Shown in pieces: positions 1 to 10,383 of a stretch of 64,000 bases of DNA. The position numbers and the translations under genes are program-made. The notes beneath the pieces were generated by a model. The model did no database searches and was not told where the DNA came from. It saw only the letters and a list, made by a program, of their open reading frames with translations. The stretch is from Lepidostoma basale (Eukaryota; Arthropoda; Insecta; Trichoptera; Lepidostomatidae): the NCBI GenBank assembly GCA_022606425.2, contig JAHDVF020000211.1, positions 3,410,001 through 3,474,000 of the forward strand. Reading direction: 5' to 3'. Numbering within the stretch: the first letter of the stretch is position 1; every line of letters begins with the position of its first letter.

Positions 1-611
1 CGAAGTTTAGATATTTGCTCGTGCAGAATTTCAAATACAGAGGAGAAAAAAAAATAAGGCGCAATTTTCCGCAATCTACACAACATTCATAACGTAATGT
101 GTATAATTGAATTTTATTTCTGAAATCTGCTATTACAGTACAATGTTTATTACTTCACGGTGGGGTGGATTAATTAAATATCAAAATTTCTACTTCTCTT
201 ATATTAACGCTTCCCATTGTTTTAATAATTCTTATTGCAAAAATAGTAACACTATTCAAATGTGCATCACAATGCACTCGTAGGCGGGTGAGAAATTCTT
301 TTGTCTGTGAAATGACCGACAGCTGACGGACTGTTACGGTTAAGACCTTGGGCTACGTTCACTTTTATCTTTGTCTTTCAAGTAAACGATTTAGTACACA
401 TTATTTGTAATGCTATAATAATTACAACTTATAATTTTATATTATTTTTTATTGCTGTTGTCTATTGTGATGTCATTTATCGTGCGTTAATTATAATGTA
501 ATAATACTACATAAAAAAAGTAATACGTAATGAATACATTTACAAAATCAATTTTAAAAATAGTGATTTTTTATTAAAAAAAAATTATAGATAATAAATT
601 ACGGAATAGGT
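1..611. other. AT-rich stretch, no gene seen
   Basis: I see no coding region, RNA gene or recognisable repeat here; there are only short A/T runs. Confidence 0.5.
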
Positions 612-770
612 AGGCATTGATGTTGGACTGTCACACTCTTCTTTATATTACCCCAGCATGTATTGTTATTATTTGCTGGCCACCAGAATCAATCTGCCTC
701 TGGTGACGCCGGTGGGAAGAGCAATCAGTATGCTGAATATGATCTCAAGGATTGACGTCTAACGTTTCAC
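612..770 (+). mobile_element. CR1/jockey-like LINE 3' fragment
   Basis: The plus-strand frame encodes a variant of the motif RINLPLVTPVGRAISML, which recurs about 15 times in this window as the C-terminus of one non-LTR retrotransposon family. The frame then stops and the sequence becomes AT-rich. Copies in the window suggest the family ends in a TGATT-like short tandem tail. The copy is 5'-truncated. CR1/jockey affiliation is inferred from the style of the C-terminus. Confidence 0.5.
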
Positions 771-974
771 TTTTTATTTTGTTTAATGCTTAAGTAGAAA
801 TTATGATGTAGGTTATTTGTAGTTTAGTTCTAGCTGGTTTGGCAGGTAAAAGCAGACAATGGTAGCGTGCTGTCAAAATTAATTAGGGCTAGAAAACAAA
901 TAAATTCGTTAAATGCTTTTAATTCGTAATTTTTTCAAACATTTTCATTAGATAATATATTTTATATCAATATT

Positions 975-1230
975 TGAAAATTGAGGGTTCTGCTGTCGCG
1001 GGCAGAGATCGAATCAGAAATGAGACGATGAGGTCTGTCTGTGGTGTTGGATATATTAAGGTGGGGAAGAAGCTGAAAGCGCTTTTGGAGAGATCAAGTA
1101 GACCGCACGGAGTATACAAGAATTGTCAATGATGAAAACCCTAGCAGCAAGAGATTACTAGGAAGGTCGCAGAATAGACGGAGGGATGGTTGGACGTCTT
1201 CATCCCAGGACACCTCAATGTCATAAATAG
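975..1230 (+). pseudogene. Degenerate reverse-transcriptase C-terminus
   Basis: Across frames the plus strand reads WRDQVDRTEYTRIV and LLGRSQNRRRDGW, which resemble the basic tail after the thumb of RTE-type LINE polymerases (GRPxxRWxDxV-like motif). Stops and frame changes interrupt it. No catalytic motif is present. Assignment to a particular clade is not possible. Confidence 0.35.
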
Positions 1231-1244
1231 GTCATACGATCTAA

Positions 1245-1275
1245 ATTAAGAATAATAATAATAATAATAATTAAA
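1245..1275. repeat. (AAT)n microsatellite
   Basis: A short run of AAT units immediately precedes the P1 arm and runs into its ATTAAATAAAAC end. Similar AAT runs end other retroelements in this window. Confidence 0.7.
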
Positions 1276-1366
1276 TAAAACGATGTTTTTTAACTACTTC
1301 CACTTTTGTCTTTATTTAGACAGCGACCGGTTTCGCCAGGCTCGCTGGCATCGACAGACTGACTGA
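1266..1366 (-). repeat. P1 inverted-repeat family, single arm
   Basis: This is nearly identical to the left arm of the perfect palindrome at 18905-19112, running from ATTAAATAAAAC through ACCGGTTTCGCC to CGACAGACTG. Read on the minus strand it contains the hammerhead-like core described for P1. The opposite arm is absent, so this is a half copy. Confidence 0.7.
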
Positions 1367-1999
1367 TAATAATAATAATAATGATAAATGTATACATTTG
1401 TTTTCACATGGGCAAACCGGTTTTTTGTTACCGTAATGTGGTTTACACCAAATTGCGTTATTATTTAGTTTTGATATTCGAATATTTTCTTTTTTTTTAG
1501 AATACTTTGGTAGAAGAAAAATGTGAATGATAGAGTGACACGTAAAGCAACTGAGAGTTTGCCGCCGGCTTACATTCCGTTTAATTTCACATAAATATAT
1601 TTTTAGCCTATAGCATTTCTGTATTTCTTCATGCGTGCTGTCACTCGAGTTTGATGGATAATGATTGTTGTAATTGAGAAAATTTCTTAAATTGTTTGTT
1701 TTCTCTGTCGAGTGCGAGCCGCAGTTGCTTCGCCGTCGTCGTGTTGCTAATATAGTGTCAATTATTTACTCAATCTATATAATAAGCGGCAAGGGCCAAA
1801 GGGGTCTCACTATATAGGAGGTCTGTATCGCGTGTGTAAAATAACCGGATGCATTCGATGCGATTTGCCACATACCGTGTTCTACAATAGAATAGTAATC
1901 AGTGATAATTTCATGTTTATCTAGAATCCGTGGAAAAAAAAACTGATTACATATTATACATGTAGTCGATGGTTCACTTAAGGTACGTTTATTCTTAAG
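1367..1999. other. No recognisable feature
   Basis: The stretch is AT-rich. An 89-codon minus-strand frame at 1775-2044 overlaps the next inverted repeat and has no recognisable motif, so I do not call it a gene. Confidence 0.4.
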
Positions 2000-2247
2000 G
2001 TTCATTTTCAATGGACAGTGACCGTAACTGCACCGTAAGGTCACCGACGACTCCTTATATCAAATGCTATGATAAAATCGCCGTCGGGAGAGTTGATAAG
2101 ATACGCGCAGACGTAAAATTGACACTTATCAACTCTCCCTACGGCGGTATTATTATATTCGTAGAATTTGAGATGACAAGTCGGTGAGATTCAAGGCTAC
2201 GTTGGTAACGATACGGTGCCATTACGGTCACTGTTCAGTGTAAATGG
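2000..2247. repeat. Foldback (MITE-like) element with nested hairpin
   Basis: The outer arms at about 2000-2052 and 2194-2247 are imperfect inverted repeats sharing CAGTGACCGTAA and CACCGTA blocks. A second inverted pair lies inside, with GGGAGAGTTGATAAG near 2090 and CTTATCAACTCTCCC near 2130. No reading frame is convincing. It looks like a small non-autonomous DNA element of unknown superfamily. Confidence 0.55.
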
Positions 2248-2279
2248 ACCTTTTGTTTATAAACAATCGTGGAATAAGT

Positions 2280-2440
2280 CTGAAGTGATGTTGGACCGCC
2301 ACACTCTTCTTTATATTGCGTCAACATAGATTGTTACCACCTGCCGGCTGCCAGATCCAACTTGCAATCATTTCATCAGGTGTCTTTCACATTAGTGAAT
2401 GTATTCTTCAGAAGGTTTTGGGCTCCTAAAAACTCTTGAT
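2280..2440 (+). mobile_element. CR1/jockey-like LINE 3' fragment
   Basis: The frame DVGPPHSSLY followed by LPAARSNLQS matches the region just before the RTNLPLVTPVG motif of the family, with an internal deletion. It continues into the conserved TTTCACATTAGTGAA segment. Confidence 0.4.
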
Positions 2441-2768
2441 AGTAGAGTGTACCTTGTATTTCTAAATTCAAACTATTTCTCATGCATTCCTTTACCTGTT
2501 CCAAATAGGTAAATTCCTTAAACTATAAATACGTTTGTAAAACTGTATTTTTATTTTGACAAAATAAACTGATTTGCTTTATTGACGTAGTCTTCACTTT
2601 CATGATGATTTAGTTTGCTTGATTAGATGATTGCATGATTTAGTTTTAAAATTTTATAATTGACATGTTTTTAACGATTTTGCACAGGATTGCCATCTTT
2701 CACATCTTACACGTGTATTTTCTTTGATGTTCATTCGTACCATACACTGAACTATGTGATCCTTATAA

Positions 2769-3006
2769 TACCACCTTCGTGGCAGAGTGTTAAGAGCGAC
2801 TTCCATACCGAGGGTCCCTGGTTCGATTCCCGGCGATGTCAGTGTGATTGTCACACTGTCTTTGGTCTGGTGTAGAATTCTCGTGACAATAAAATGGCGA
2901 TAGATTGGCTACCTATCATATGTCATAAGAATCAATATAATAGCTAAAAATAAATTGAATACAGTAATCGGGTTCAAACGACCTGTTGTATACAAGAAAA
3001 AAAATA
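2769..3006 (+). mobile_element. tRNA-derived SINE, tail type B
   Basis: A box A-like TGGCAGAGTGT (2780-2790) and a box B GGTTCGATTCC (2820-2830) mark an internal polymerase III promoter of a tRNA-related head. The body contains the shared segment GTGTGATTGTCACACTGTCT. The 3' end is a stem-loop starting ATACAGTAATCGGG and closing with GTTGTATAC, followed by an A-run. The same 3' stem-loop ends the LINE at 13860-14312, which suggests that LINE's machinery moved it. The copy appears full length. Confidence 0.85.
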
Positions 3007-3159
3007 CGTAATTTATATACCCGCATACGCACCAAGATTAACAAGAGAACTATCATTTTCACGGCGTATGCTAATGATTATGTTAATTGATTGATCTTTG
3101 AATTTCGATACACTATCAGAAAAGCATCATGGAAATAAGAGTTTGAAGCTTTGTATTCT

Positions 3160-3370
3160 CAGAGCACGTGCCGCCGCGCTTTAATGTTGCTATAGCTTAG
3201 ATCGCGAACGAGGTAACGTCTCTCGCCGTCAACCGCTTGCTTATCTGCCGGTGACGTCCTTGCCGCTGTGACACGGGATGTCTGCATGTATCCCAGTGCC
3301 GGAACGACATGCCCGTCGCGAGACTATACGCTTACCTCCTCGCTCGGGTGAGCTCCTTGGACTGTATACT
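3160..3370. other. CpG-rich islet
   Basis: This GC- and CpG-rich segment has sharp borders in AT-rich DNA. No open frame with recognisable motifs was found. It could be a regulatory element, an old promoter or a GC-rich repeat. Confidence 0.4.
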
Positions 3371-3423
3371 CCTTGCTATTATAGAATTAGGGACGAACAG
3401 GTTGTTTTCATAATTAATAACAT

Positions 3424-3497
3424 TGGGTGGTGGTCTAGGCTAGTCTGAACGCTTGGCTCCTGATCCAAAGGACTTGTGTTCGAGCCTGGACACGACC
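3424..3497 (+). repeat. Degenerate tRNA-like sequence
   Basis: A box A-like start and a box B-like GTGTTCGAGCC lie about 45 bp apart, with an anticodon-loop-like CTGATCCAAAG between. The arms do not pair well enough for a real tRNA. It is probably the head of another tRNA-derived SINE or a tRNA pseudogene. Confidence 0.35.
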
Positions 3498-3624
3498 AGA
3501 TTCCTTCTTCATAATAATGAGCTATTTTGTGCTCATATTGATGATTGTAAAATTAATTCTAATATCCTTTATTTAAATCTTTGGTGTTAAGTCTTAAAAA
3601 AAAATGAAGCGAATTAAAAAAAAA

Positions 3625-3800
3625 AATCCTTAAATTTTTACAATATTTTATGGGAACGACATGTTTCGCATTTTTGAGGCATTATCAATTTTCATTCCCT
3701 TAAAATACAATAAAACTTCTAGAAAACAGACGTTTTAATTAGTATGAATTATTTAATATAGAGTTTTACATCATTTTTCAAGAAACAATAAAATCGCTTT
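3625..3800. repeat. P3 inverted-repeat element
   Basis: The left half carries GGGAACGACATGTTTCGC, and the right half carries CTTCTAGAAAACAGACG followed by GAGTTTTACATCAT and AAGAAACAATAAA. These are the two signature blocks of the P3 family in opposite orientation. AATAAA near the right end resembles a poly(A) signal. Confidence 0.55.
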
Positions 3801-3897
3801 TTTCGTGTTTCACAGACATAATATTTCATTAAAATATATTTTTTTCGAAGGTTTCATATTTTCTTGTGCGTCTTTTTCATTAAAAGATTGTATTTTT

Positions 3898-4062
3898 AGT
3901 TGTTTGTACCACCTGATGATGCCAACATCGGTTGGCGAAAAAGCTCTCGCGACAAATAATAATAATTGTGATATTTTAACAGTATTTTATATTTTAAGAG
4001 TTGTTAATAATGTTTTGTTATATTTTATGGGAATGTCATATTGTATCAAATTATATGTTTAA
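3898..4062 (+). repeat. P2 family fragment with hammerhead-like core
   Basis: The sequence CACCTGATGATGCC followed by GGTTGGCGAAA is the P2 core, here with a damaged stem III (AAGCTCTC instead of AGCTGTC). The usual downstream TGTGATATT and TTTTAAGAGTTG blocks follow. Confidence 0.55.
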
Positions 4063-4065
4063 TGC

Positions 4066-4685
4066 TTTAGCATGTTGAACCATATCACTCCCATAAAATA
4101 TATTAAATTTTGTATGTCCCACGTTTACGTCAATATTTAATATGGAGTATCACGTGTTTTTTAGAGTAACCAAAAAATATTAAAAAACCATGTAGTATCT
4201 TTCGTTATTAACAAACAATATACAGCGTATTAATTTTGTATAATACATATTCAATAATTTCGAAGCTTTCGAATCTACTATTAGCTTGTTGATGTTTCAT
4301 TGTTCAAATGTCACGTAGTTATGCGCTGCCTTGACTTGCTGTATATTATATACGTTGAAAATCCTAATCTAAGTCTGTCTACAACTCGTTAAGGGGACGT
4401 CTACTTCCCAACGCTGCCGCCGGAATGCTATCGACAGTTTGATAAACATCTAATCTTTTAATTCATCGTGGGGGGAGATGCGGTCTTCGCTTGCATCCTT
4501 GCAAGACCGATGATCAACAGGACGTGAAATAAGATTTTTGTTAAATTAGATATGTTCTTGGAGCTTTCACCCTGATGGTCATGGAGGTCTAGATTGGATA
4601 GCCGAATGGTAGACATCAACATTTATCAAATTTATTTCACAGACAGATACCTAATTATGGTCGAGAGCTGAAATTATGATATTTC
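4066..4685. other. No recognisable gene
   Basis: The stretch is AT-rich, with a short P3-like block (ATATCACTCCCATAAAATA) at about 4082-4102. Nothing else is supported. Confidence 0.4.
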
Positions 4686-4695
4686 GTTAGATATA

Positions 4696-4858
4696 CAACG
4701 AGTCATACACGCACGTTGATTCCTCCGACTTTTAACATTACCTTAGTATGAATGTGGAGGACGTTAGAGAGATGTGTCAGGATAGAGTACTGTGGCGATC
4801 CATTCTCTCTGCCTACCTCTGCGGAGAAATGACGTGATGGGTTTGTTGTTGTTGTTTT
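4696..4858 (+). mobile_element. RTE-alpha LINE end with 5' inversion and 10-bp TSD
   Basis: From about 4743 to 4858 the plus strand is the RTE-alpha 3' end (frame VWRSILSAYL, then the GT-rich tail). From 4696 to about 4744 the immediately preceding LINE segment is present in reverse orientation. The whole insertion is bounded by GTTAGATATA at 4686-4695 and 4859-4868. This is the structure expected from twin priming during target-primed reverse transcription. Confidence 0.85.
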
Positions 4859-4954
4859 GTTAGATATAATGGAACTCAGGCTTTTTACAGATAACATAAT
4901 ATTTTGTATTTTATGACATCATCATTTTTTGCAACATCTACAATATACTCATAT

Positions 4955-5085
4955 AACTAACTTTCTCACCATCACGGGGTTTCTCCGAATAATGCACTGC
5001 CACACTGTTCTTTCCTGAACTTTTCTCTCGATTTTTCAACATTCGTACATCGTGCCACGCACGTACATTGATTTCTTCGATGTAC
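4955..5085 (-). mobile_element. RTE-alpha LINE 3' fragment
   Basis: It begins with the reversed tail and CCATCAC, then antisense of the ILSAYP and CMNVE codons. Near its 5' end, CGCACGTACATTGAT and the near-complement ATGTACGTGC form a short foldback, perhaps a small inversion. Confidence 0.65.
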
Positions 5086-5194
5086 GTGCATGGCCGTGTG
5101 TGTGACCGAAATCAGATTTCAAAGATTAAAAATGTCTAAATTCGGCGTTAACATTGGTATTCCATAATGATTTTTGATTAATTAAAATACTTTT

Positions 5195-5335
5195 TTTCAC
5201 TTTTAAGTTTATTTTTCTCGATACATCTCATATATATTATACCTTCATCATAGAGAAAATAATATAAAATTTTTTTAACTTTATAATATCTTCGGCATGA
5301 ATCGAGGAAAATAATCGCAAAAGTGTAAAAAAAAA
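5195..5335. repeat. P8 imperfect inverted repeat
   Basis: CACTTTTAAGTTTATTTTTC and a right-hand near-complement ending CAAAAGTGTAAAA flank a CCTTCATCATAG segment. A related arrangement is at 7850-7950. It resembles the other P elements but the core boxes are weak. Confidence 0.35.
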
Positions 5336-5339
5336 AAAA

Positions 5340-6015
5340 ATAATAATTCATCCAAATTACAACATAGAACTATGATGTAATGTTTTTGTGAGACGAAACA
5401 TTTCGATCTAAAAAAAATATTCTTTGAAAGCACGAATCATAAAATATATGTTTTCTCATATAGTTAAATAATATACAATATCATATGTAAATTTTCTTAA
5501 ACATTATGCAGATATTGCGTTTTTATTTAATGGTAATTGCATTGTCTAATGTTCTTTGCAGAAAAAAATGTTCTATTCTAATTATGTGCGTTCCATGTTG
5601 GTCTTTGTCGAGAATTTATGGGTATTACTATTGCATTGCAATGGTCTTTTTAATATTCATTTTTATGACACGACTTCCTTGCATTCCCGCGTTAATTTAA
5701 AAAAAATTAAATTCTCAACAGCCTTTTACACTTGTAGTATGCATTTATTATAATTTCGTTTAAGTACCCGGCATATACATCGGTAAACTTGGAAGATGGC
5801 TTCTTAACGTTCAGGAATATATCAAAAATGAAATTATATGTTTTTTAGTGTGCCATCATAGAATATCAAAGTTTCGATTGGTTTGCAACAAAGTCTAATA
5901 TCTTCACAGACTCTTATGATGCCACTTGGTCCTTAATTGTGGTAGTTTCTCCGTGGCTTTCCACTTTTTTTTTTGTATACATTAGGTTATTTGAACCCAA
6001 TTATTGTATACTTTC
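5340..6015. other. No recognisable feature
   Basis: AT-rich with poly(A) and poly(T) runs. Two overlapping frames of about 65 codons near 5506-5753 are compositionally ordinary for AT-rich DNA and have no motif. Confidence 0.4.
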
Positions 6016-6017
6016 TG

Positions 6018-6126
6018 TTACGACGTATGAATGTAAAGGGTGGTCAGAACAGAGACGTATGACGGTCCTTCGTCTCTGCCTACCCCTCTGGAAAAATCGG
6101 CGTGATGGTATGTTAGTTAGTTAGTT
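6018..6126 (+). mobile_element. RTE-alpha LINE 3' end
   Basis: The copy starts near the GTATGAATGT codons and runs through CTGCCTACCCCTCTGG and GGCGTGATGG to a perfect GTTAGTTAGTTAG tail. It faces the SINE-R at 6140 tail-to-tail. Confidence 0.75.
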
Positions 6127-6139
6127 ACTGTATACATTT

Positions 6140-6325
6140 TTTAAACTAACTAACTAACCATCACGCCGTCTCCCCGAAAGGGTAGGCAGAAAGAATGGAC
6201 TGTCACACTTTAACCGATGCGGCACTCCATCCTTCTCTTTTCGCCCCGCGGGAGACGCGGTGTTATGGGTTGCGAACCTCATCGCCACCAATAGGCATCT
6301 CCCGCGCACAATTCGATCTTAAAAC
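6140..6325 (-). mobile_element. SINE-R, near full length
   Basis: On the minus strand a GC-rich head is followed by GGATGGAGTGCCGCATCGG and then the RTE-alpha 3' end and GTTAGTTAG tail. The head folds on itself: CGCGGGAGA (6248-6256 on the plus strand) pairs with TCTCCCGCG (6297-6305), with three further nested stems inside. There is no tRNA or 5S promoter with normal spacing, although a box A-like and a box B-like string sit side by side in the loop. Confidence 0.75.
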
Positions 6326-6340
6326 ATCCACGTCCATTTT

Positions 6341-6478
6341 TTAGCTATCGTTTTTCATTACATGTGATAGATAGCTAGTATATCGCCATTTTTATTGTCA
6401 CGTGATTTCTACCAGACCAAAGACAGGGTGAGAATTTTGCTGTCATCGCCGGAAATCGAACCCGGGATATTTAGTGTT
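6341..6478 (-). mobile_element. tRNA-derived SINE fragment
   Basis: A reversed box B (GGAAATCGAACC, 6451-6462) and the body segment with ACCAGACCAAAGACAG identify the SINE. The tRNA-like head beyond box B is diverged and the 3' tail is missing. Confidence 0.65.
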
Positions 6479-6639
6479 CGGTCATTCATGAAGACCGCAT
6501 TTTTTTGTTCCAACGTTAAATTTCGATTGTATATTATGTTTGAAGGAGAAAAGTGTACACTGTGTGATTTTTTTTATTCTATATGGAAGCGTTATTGAGG
6601 ACCTCTATCCATCCTTACTTCAGAGGGGGGCGTCACCTC

Positions 6640-6740
6640 ATTGTGCATTCCGTTCGCGGGCCCAGCGCCGCCCCCGCCCCCGCCCCCGCCCCGGCCGGTG
6701 TCAATTAGGATCCGTCAACCGCACTCCCGTTTCGGCGGGG
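6640..6740. other. CpG-rich islet with CCCCCG repeats
   Basis: A short CG-rich block contains tandem CCCCCG units near 6670-6695. No function is visible. Confidence 0.4.
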
Positions 6741-7084
6741 AATAATGAAAAATATTTGGGGGCACTTGACAAATAACGTGTTCGACAAAACGTCTTTTTA
6801 TCACCTCGCGTCAAATTTTCTCCCCCTTGTTTCCTCAAACGCTTTTATTTTATTTTTTTAGCTTCGCGCAATTCGTCCTCCGACCGCTTCTCTTTATTTA
6901 GCCAACGACTTTCTCTTATAAAGTTATGTATTGATTTTATTTTTCATTTTATCTATTAGCTTATTTTCAACATACTAGAAATATGCACATTGCTCGAAAA
7001 AAAAGAATAAAACGTATCAATCGATTCTTGCGCATTTGTCTTTATAGATTTTCGAAGTAGGAAAACGACGAGTGTGCGTTTTAT
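6741..7084. other. No recognisable feature
   Basis: AT-rich sequence with T-runs; nothing supported. Confidence 0.4.
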
Positions 7085-7172
7085 AATGTGTGAATGTAGA
7101 TGATTCTCGAGTGGCGGTCCATCTTCACTGCCTACCCATCTGGTGAAACGGGATGTTAATTAGGTAGTTAAA
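7085..7172 (+). mobile_element. RTE-alpha LINE 3' end, degenerate
   Basis: GTGGCGGTCCATCTTCACTG and CTACCCATCTGG precede GGGATGTTAATTAGG, a decayed form of the family tail. Confidence 0.55.
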
Positions 7173-7303
7173 AGACTTGATTAGACATCAGTTCGAGGAC
7201 TCTTATCGTATTGTAACTTTTTTTATTTTTGTTTTACCAGTTAAATGATTTTTTTTTTACTTCTACCGTATTACTATCGTGTTTTGATCTTCTTTTTGTC
7301 TTG

Positions 7304-7765
7304 TCACACCTCCGTGGTGCATAGGGCCTCAAGGAACCTGCTCCACCCGACTCTATCGCATGCCTAATGCCCAACATCATCCCAAGTGAGGCCTGCTGCT
7401 TTAACCTCGTCCTGCAGGGCTCTTCTCCAGGTGGCTCTAGGTCTGCCTCGCTTTTTCTTTCCCCCCATAGGGGACCAATCTAGTGCGCCCTGAGCGATGC
7501 AGGGTGGGTTCCGTCTCAAAGTGTGACTGATCCACTTGCGTCTAGCGACTTGTTCTCTACTTGGTTTTTCGCCTCTCATGGTCCAGGGAACGGCATTTGA
7601 CACTGTTTGAGGCCAATAGATCTTGAATATTGAGCGAACACCTTTTATAAACACTTGGAGTTTTCCAATAACGTCCGCGGTAGATTTCCAAGTCTCACAT
7701 CCGTACAGCAGTACGCTGTTAACTGTACTGCTGAATATTTGGAGCTTGATCGTGTTTTGATACAT
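7304..7765 (-). pseudogene. Non-LTR reverse-transcriptase C-terminus
   Basis: The minus strand reads through VLLYGCETW, a linker, RRKWISHTLRR, then KKRGRPRATWRR and LTWDDVGH, the usual order after the thumb domain of RTE/CR1-class LINE polymerases. An in-frame stop follows GH, after which ACDRVGWSRFLEALC continues in the same frame. The copy has lost its endonuclease and catalytic domains. It is more diverged from RTE-alpha than any other tail here, so it is a separate LINE family. Confidence 0.75.
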
Positions 7766-7849
7766 AATTTTTCATACTTTTCTTTTGTCTTAACTTAACA
7801 TTTTTCGACGGTTTTTAGATTTTTCGAAATTTTATTACGAATTAAAACA

Positions 7850-7950
7850 TTGTTTTGTTTTCCACCTTTGAGTTTATTTTTGACTCAACTTAATTCAAAG
7901 GTTTTATTACACCTTCATCATCGGGAGAACAATTTATCGTTAATTTTTCT
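7850..7950. repeat. P8-like inverted repeat
   Basis: CACCTTTGAGTTTATTTTTG and an internal AATTCAAAGGTTTTATT flank CCTTCATCATCGGG. It is similar to 5195-5335. Confidence 0.3.
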
Positions 7951-8671
7951 TCTGGCAAATGCTGAAAACTGTATAACCCCTTTTTAACATATAATCCGGT
8001 ATAATCAATGTTTTGTGTGTTAGAAAATTGGCCGTATCTACTTACCACTGATGGGCGATGCATCATAATAGAATATTTCTAATGCGGTCACCCTCATCGG
8101 GCCGCTTGGTCGGAGACCGTGCCAGTATCACAGACCAATCCGTCTGTCCCATATACAACTCCACCCAGATTCTGATTGCCACACTCTCTTTGATATCCTG
8201 TTAGTTTTAATGCAAGCTTAAACATCTTCGATTACTTTGTTAATCTGGTGTATGAAAACATTTTAAAACATAAATCTCGTAAAGCTTGTCGAATGTCGTT
8301 AAACTGACGACCGGCTCTTCCGGGAGATGTAACAGCTTCGTACGCGCGGTGAGGGCCTTTCGCCATGTGTTATGATCGTCAAATGTTCTTAACCGCGAGT
8401 GTATTTGATTTCATTGCTTAATATTTACGATATCCGATAAAGTTTTAATGTTAACTCGATTCATATTTTTCATCTGGTCGCTTCCTCTCTAATATGTTTG
8501 ATTTTATTTGATGCATTTTTTAAATGTTTAAAAGTTTACAATTCCGTCTACTTTGTCTTGCCTTGTTCATAACCTATGAAAAATACAAAATTTTTCACTT
8601 TTTAGTTCATTTTTCTAAACACGTTTCGAAGTTTTTTTTTTTTTTTTTTGGAAAAATCGATATTTCAATTC
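7951..8671. other. No recognisable gene
   Basis: There is a mixed-composition patch at 8040-8200 and 8280-8400, then AT-rich sequence with a 20-bp T-run. No motif was recognised on either strand. Confidence 0.4.
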
Positions 8672-8847
8672 ATGAAAAAATACCATTATATAATTTAACC
8701 GCGTTAATGCTGTAAGTTTATAAAACATACTGTTTATTTTCAATCTGGTAGAATATATGAAAAAATACCATTATAGAATTTAACCGCGTTAACGCTGTGA
8801 GTTCATAAAACATACTGTTTATTTTCAATCTGGTAGAATATATGAAT
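8672..8847. repeat. 86-bp tandem duplication
   Basis: Two adjacent copies start ATGAAAAAATACCATTATA at 8672 and 8758 and differ at only a few positions, so this is a recent local duplication. Confidence 0.9.
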
Positions 8848-9044
8848 GTATAATTGTCATTACATCTGCTCTATAAAGATGGAGTACCTACTGATTGATT
8901 CATCTTTGGCACGGACCGTTGTATTGTTGATTGTGAAATGCGTATTACGTATTGATCTGATGATTCAGTAAGTGAGACCTCTTATTATTGATGCTAAGTT
9001 TTAAGAAAAGAAAAAAAAAACTTTTATTAAAAAGATCTATGAAT

Positions 9045-9395
9045 GGATAGGGAATTCAGTGCAAATGAAAGAGCTACGAAAAAAATAATTAAAGAGATAT
9101 TAAGTTGGTTTGGGCACATGGAAAAAAATGAACGAAGAAAGATTGATAAATAAAGTATATATTAACGATGTTATCTAAACAAGAACTAGAAAAAAATCGA
9201 GGTAAACGTAGCATGATCAAATCAAATCAATATTTAAATATTGGCCACGCCAGGAGCCGGAGAAATTGACGTACGTGCATGACACGATGTTTGAATGTGG
9301 AGGAACCGAAAGAATTATGTCGGAAAATAACAGTGTGATGGTTCATACTTTCTGCCTTCCCGATCGGGGAGATGTCGTCATGGTTAGTTAGTAAG
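9045..9395 (+). mobile_element. RTE-alpha LINE 3' fragment
   Basis: Decayed codons for RELSWFGHME, YINDV and the RSRRN-like segment run to the 3' tail near 9390. Multiple frameshifts are visible. The GRPRK region has decayed to KNRGK-like codons. Confidence 0.7.
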
Positions 9396-9730
9396 TTGCA
9401 TATGCATGTTAAATAAATATAATAGTTCTTGGTGTAAGACATCAAATGTACCGTTTTTCGTATATAATGCGTGAAGATTTAACGTTTTATAATTTTGGTC
9501 TTCCAATAGAAGTGTGACGTGAATATTGTAAACACTGTCGCCTTAAAAATGTTAAATATTTATTACGATGGAAAAAACAAAATCCCGGAAAAGCCGTAAT
9601 CCAAATCCAGGTAGAATCTAATGGTAATGAAGCCCCCAGTGGCGCCGTTTTAGTGAATCTATTATTATATAAATTCTTAACTATCAAATAAAACGTTTCT
9701 TTATTATTCTTTAAAATTTTAAAATTATCA

Positions 9731-9932
9731 TATTATTATTATTTTGTTGAAACGCTCGTTAGCTATCATACTGATTCTCATGACATGTGTCTATCGCTAT
9801 TTTTTGTCTCGTGAATTCTACACCGTATCCAAAAGCAGGTGAGAATAGCACCGTCATCACCGGGAATCGAACCCGGGACCTTCGTTGTGACAGTCGTAGC
9901 TGTTACCACTCTGCTACGAAGGTCGTCAATAA
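9731..9932 (-). mobile_element. tRNA-derived SINE, tail type A with deletion
   Basis: Reversed box A (ACTCTGCTACG, near 9907-9917) and box B (GGAATCGAACCC, near 9863-9874) are present. The 3' end is ATTATTATTTTGTTGAA reversed, as in the type A copy at 17242-17491, but the segment between the body and the tail is missing. Confidence 0.75.
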
Positions 9933-10383
9933 TATCCATGACGTCACCATAATCGGGGATGGTTGACGAACTGTCTAGTAGAAGTCACGTGTTGCGGAAG
10001 TCGGGCAAACCGCGCACACTCCCGGTGGGGGTTCCCGGATTTATGATTCCCGCAACACCAATGTGTAATGTTATTATTGAACTATTAATACCCGAACGGG
10101 AACGAGTGTAATGGGATAGGTGTGATATTGGAGATTAATAGACGATGGTGAAGGTTGTGTGTTAAGTCTGGCGTGGGTTTGGTAAGCGGCAAACTTTCAT
10201 AATGAAATGCGATATTCGCAAAGCGCGATTCGTTCTACATAATAAAGTTCTTCTAATAACATTCAGACTGCAATAAAAAGAGACAATACGAGTATTTTAT
10301 TAAACTTTTCGAATATGGAGTTCCTTACATTTTTATTATTATGTGAAGCATAACAGAATATGTAACATAAATATTAGAGTATA
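9933..10383. other. No recognisable feature
   Basis: Mixed composition until about 10140, then AT-rich. Nothing supported. Confidence 0.4.

Noticed and set aside
2780..2830. tRNA gene calls at SINE heads (also 9863-9917, 17250-17300, 27790-27840)
   Set aside because: Box A and box B are present but the arms do not form a cloverleaf, and the sequences continue into a common SINE body.
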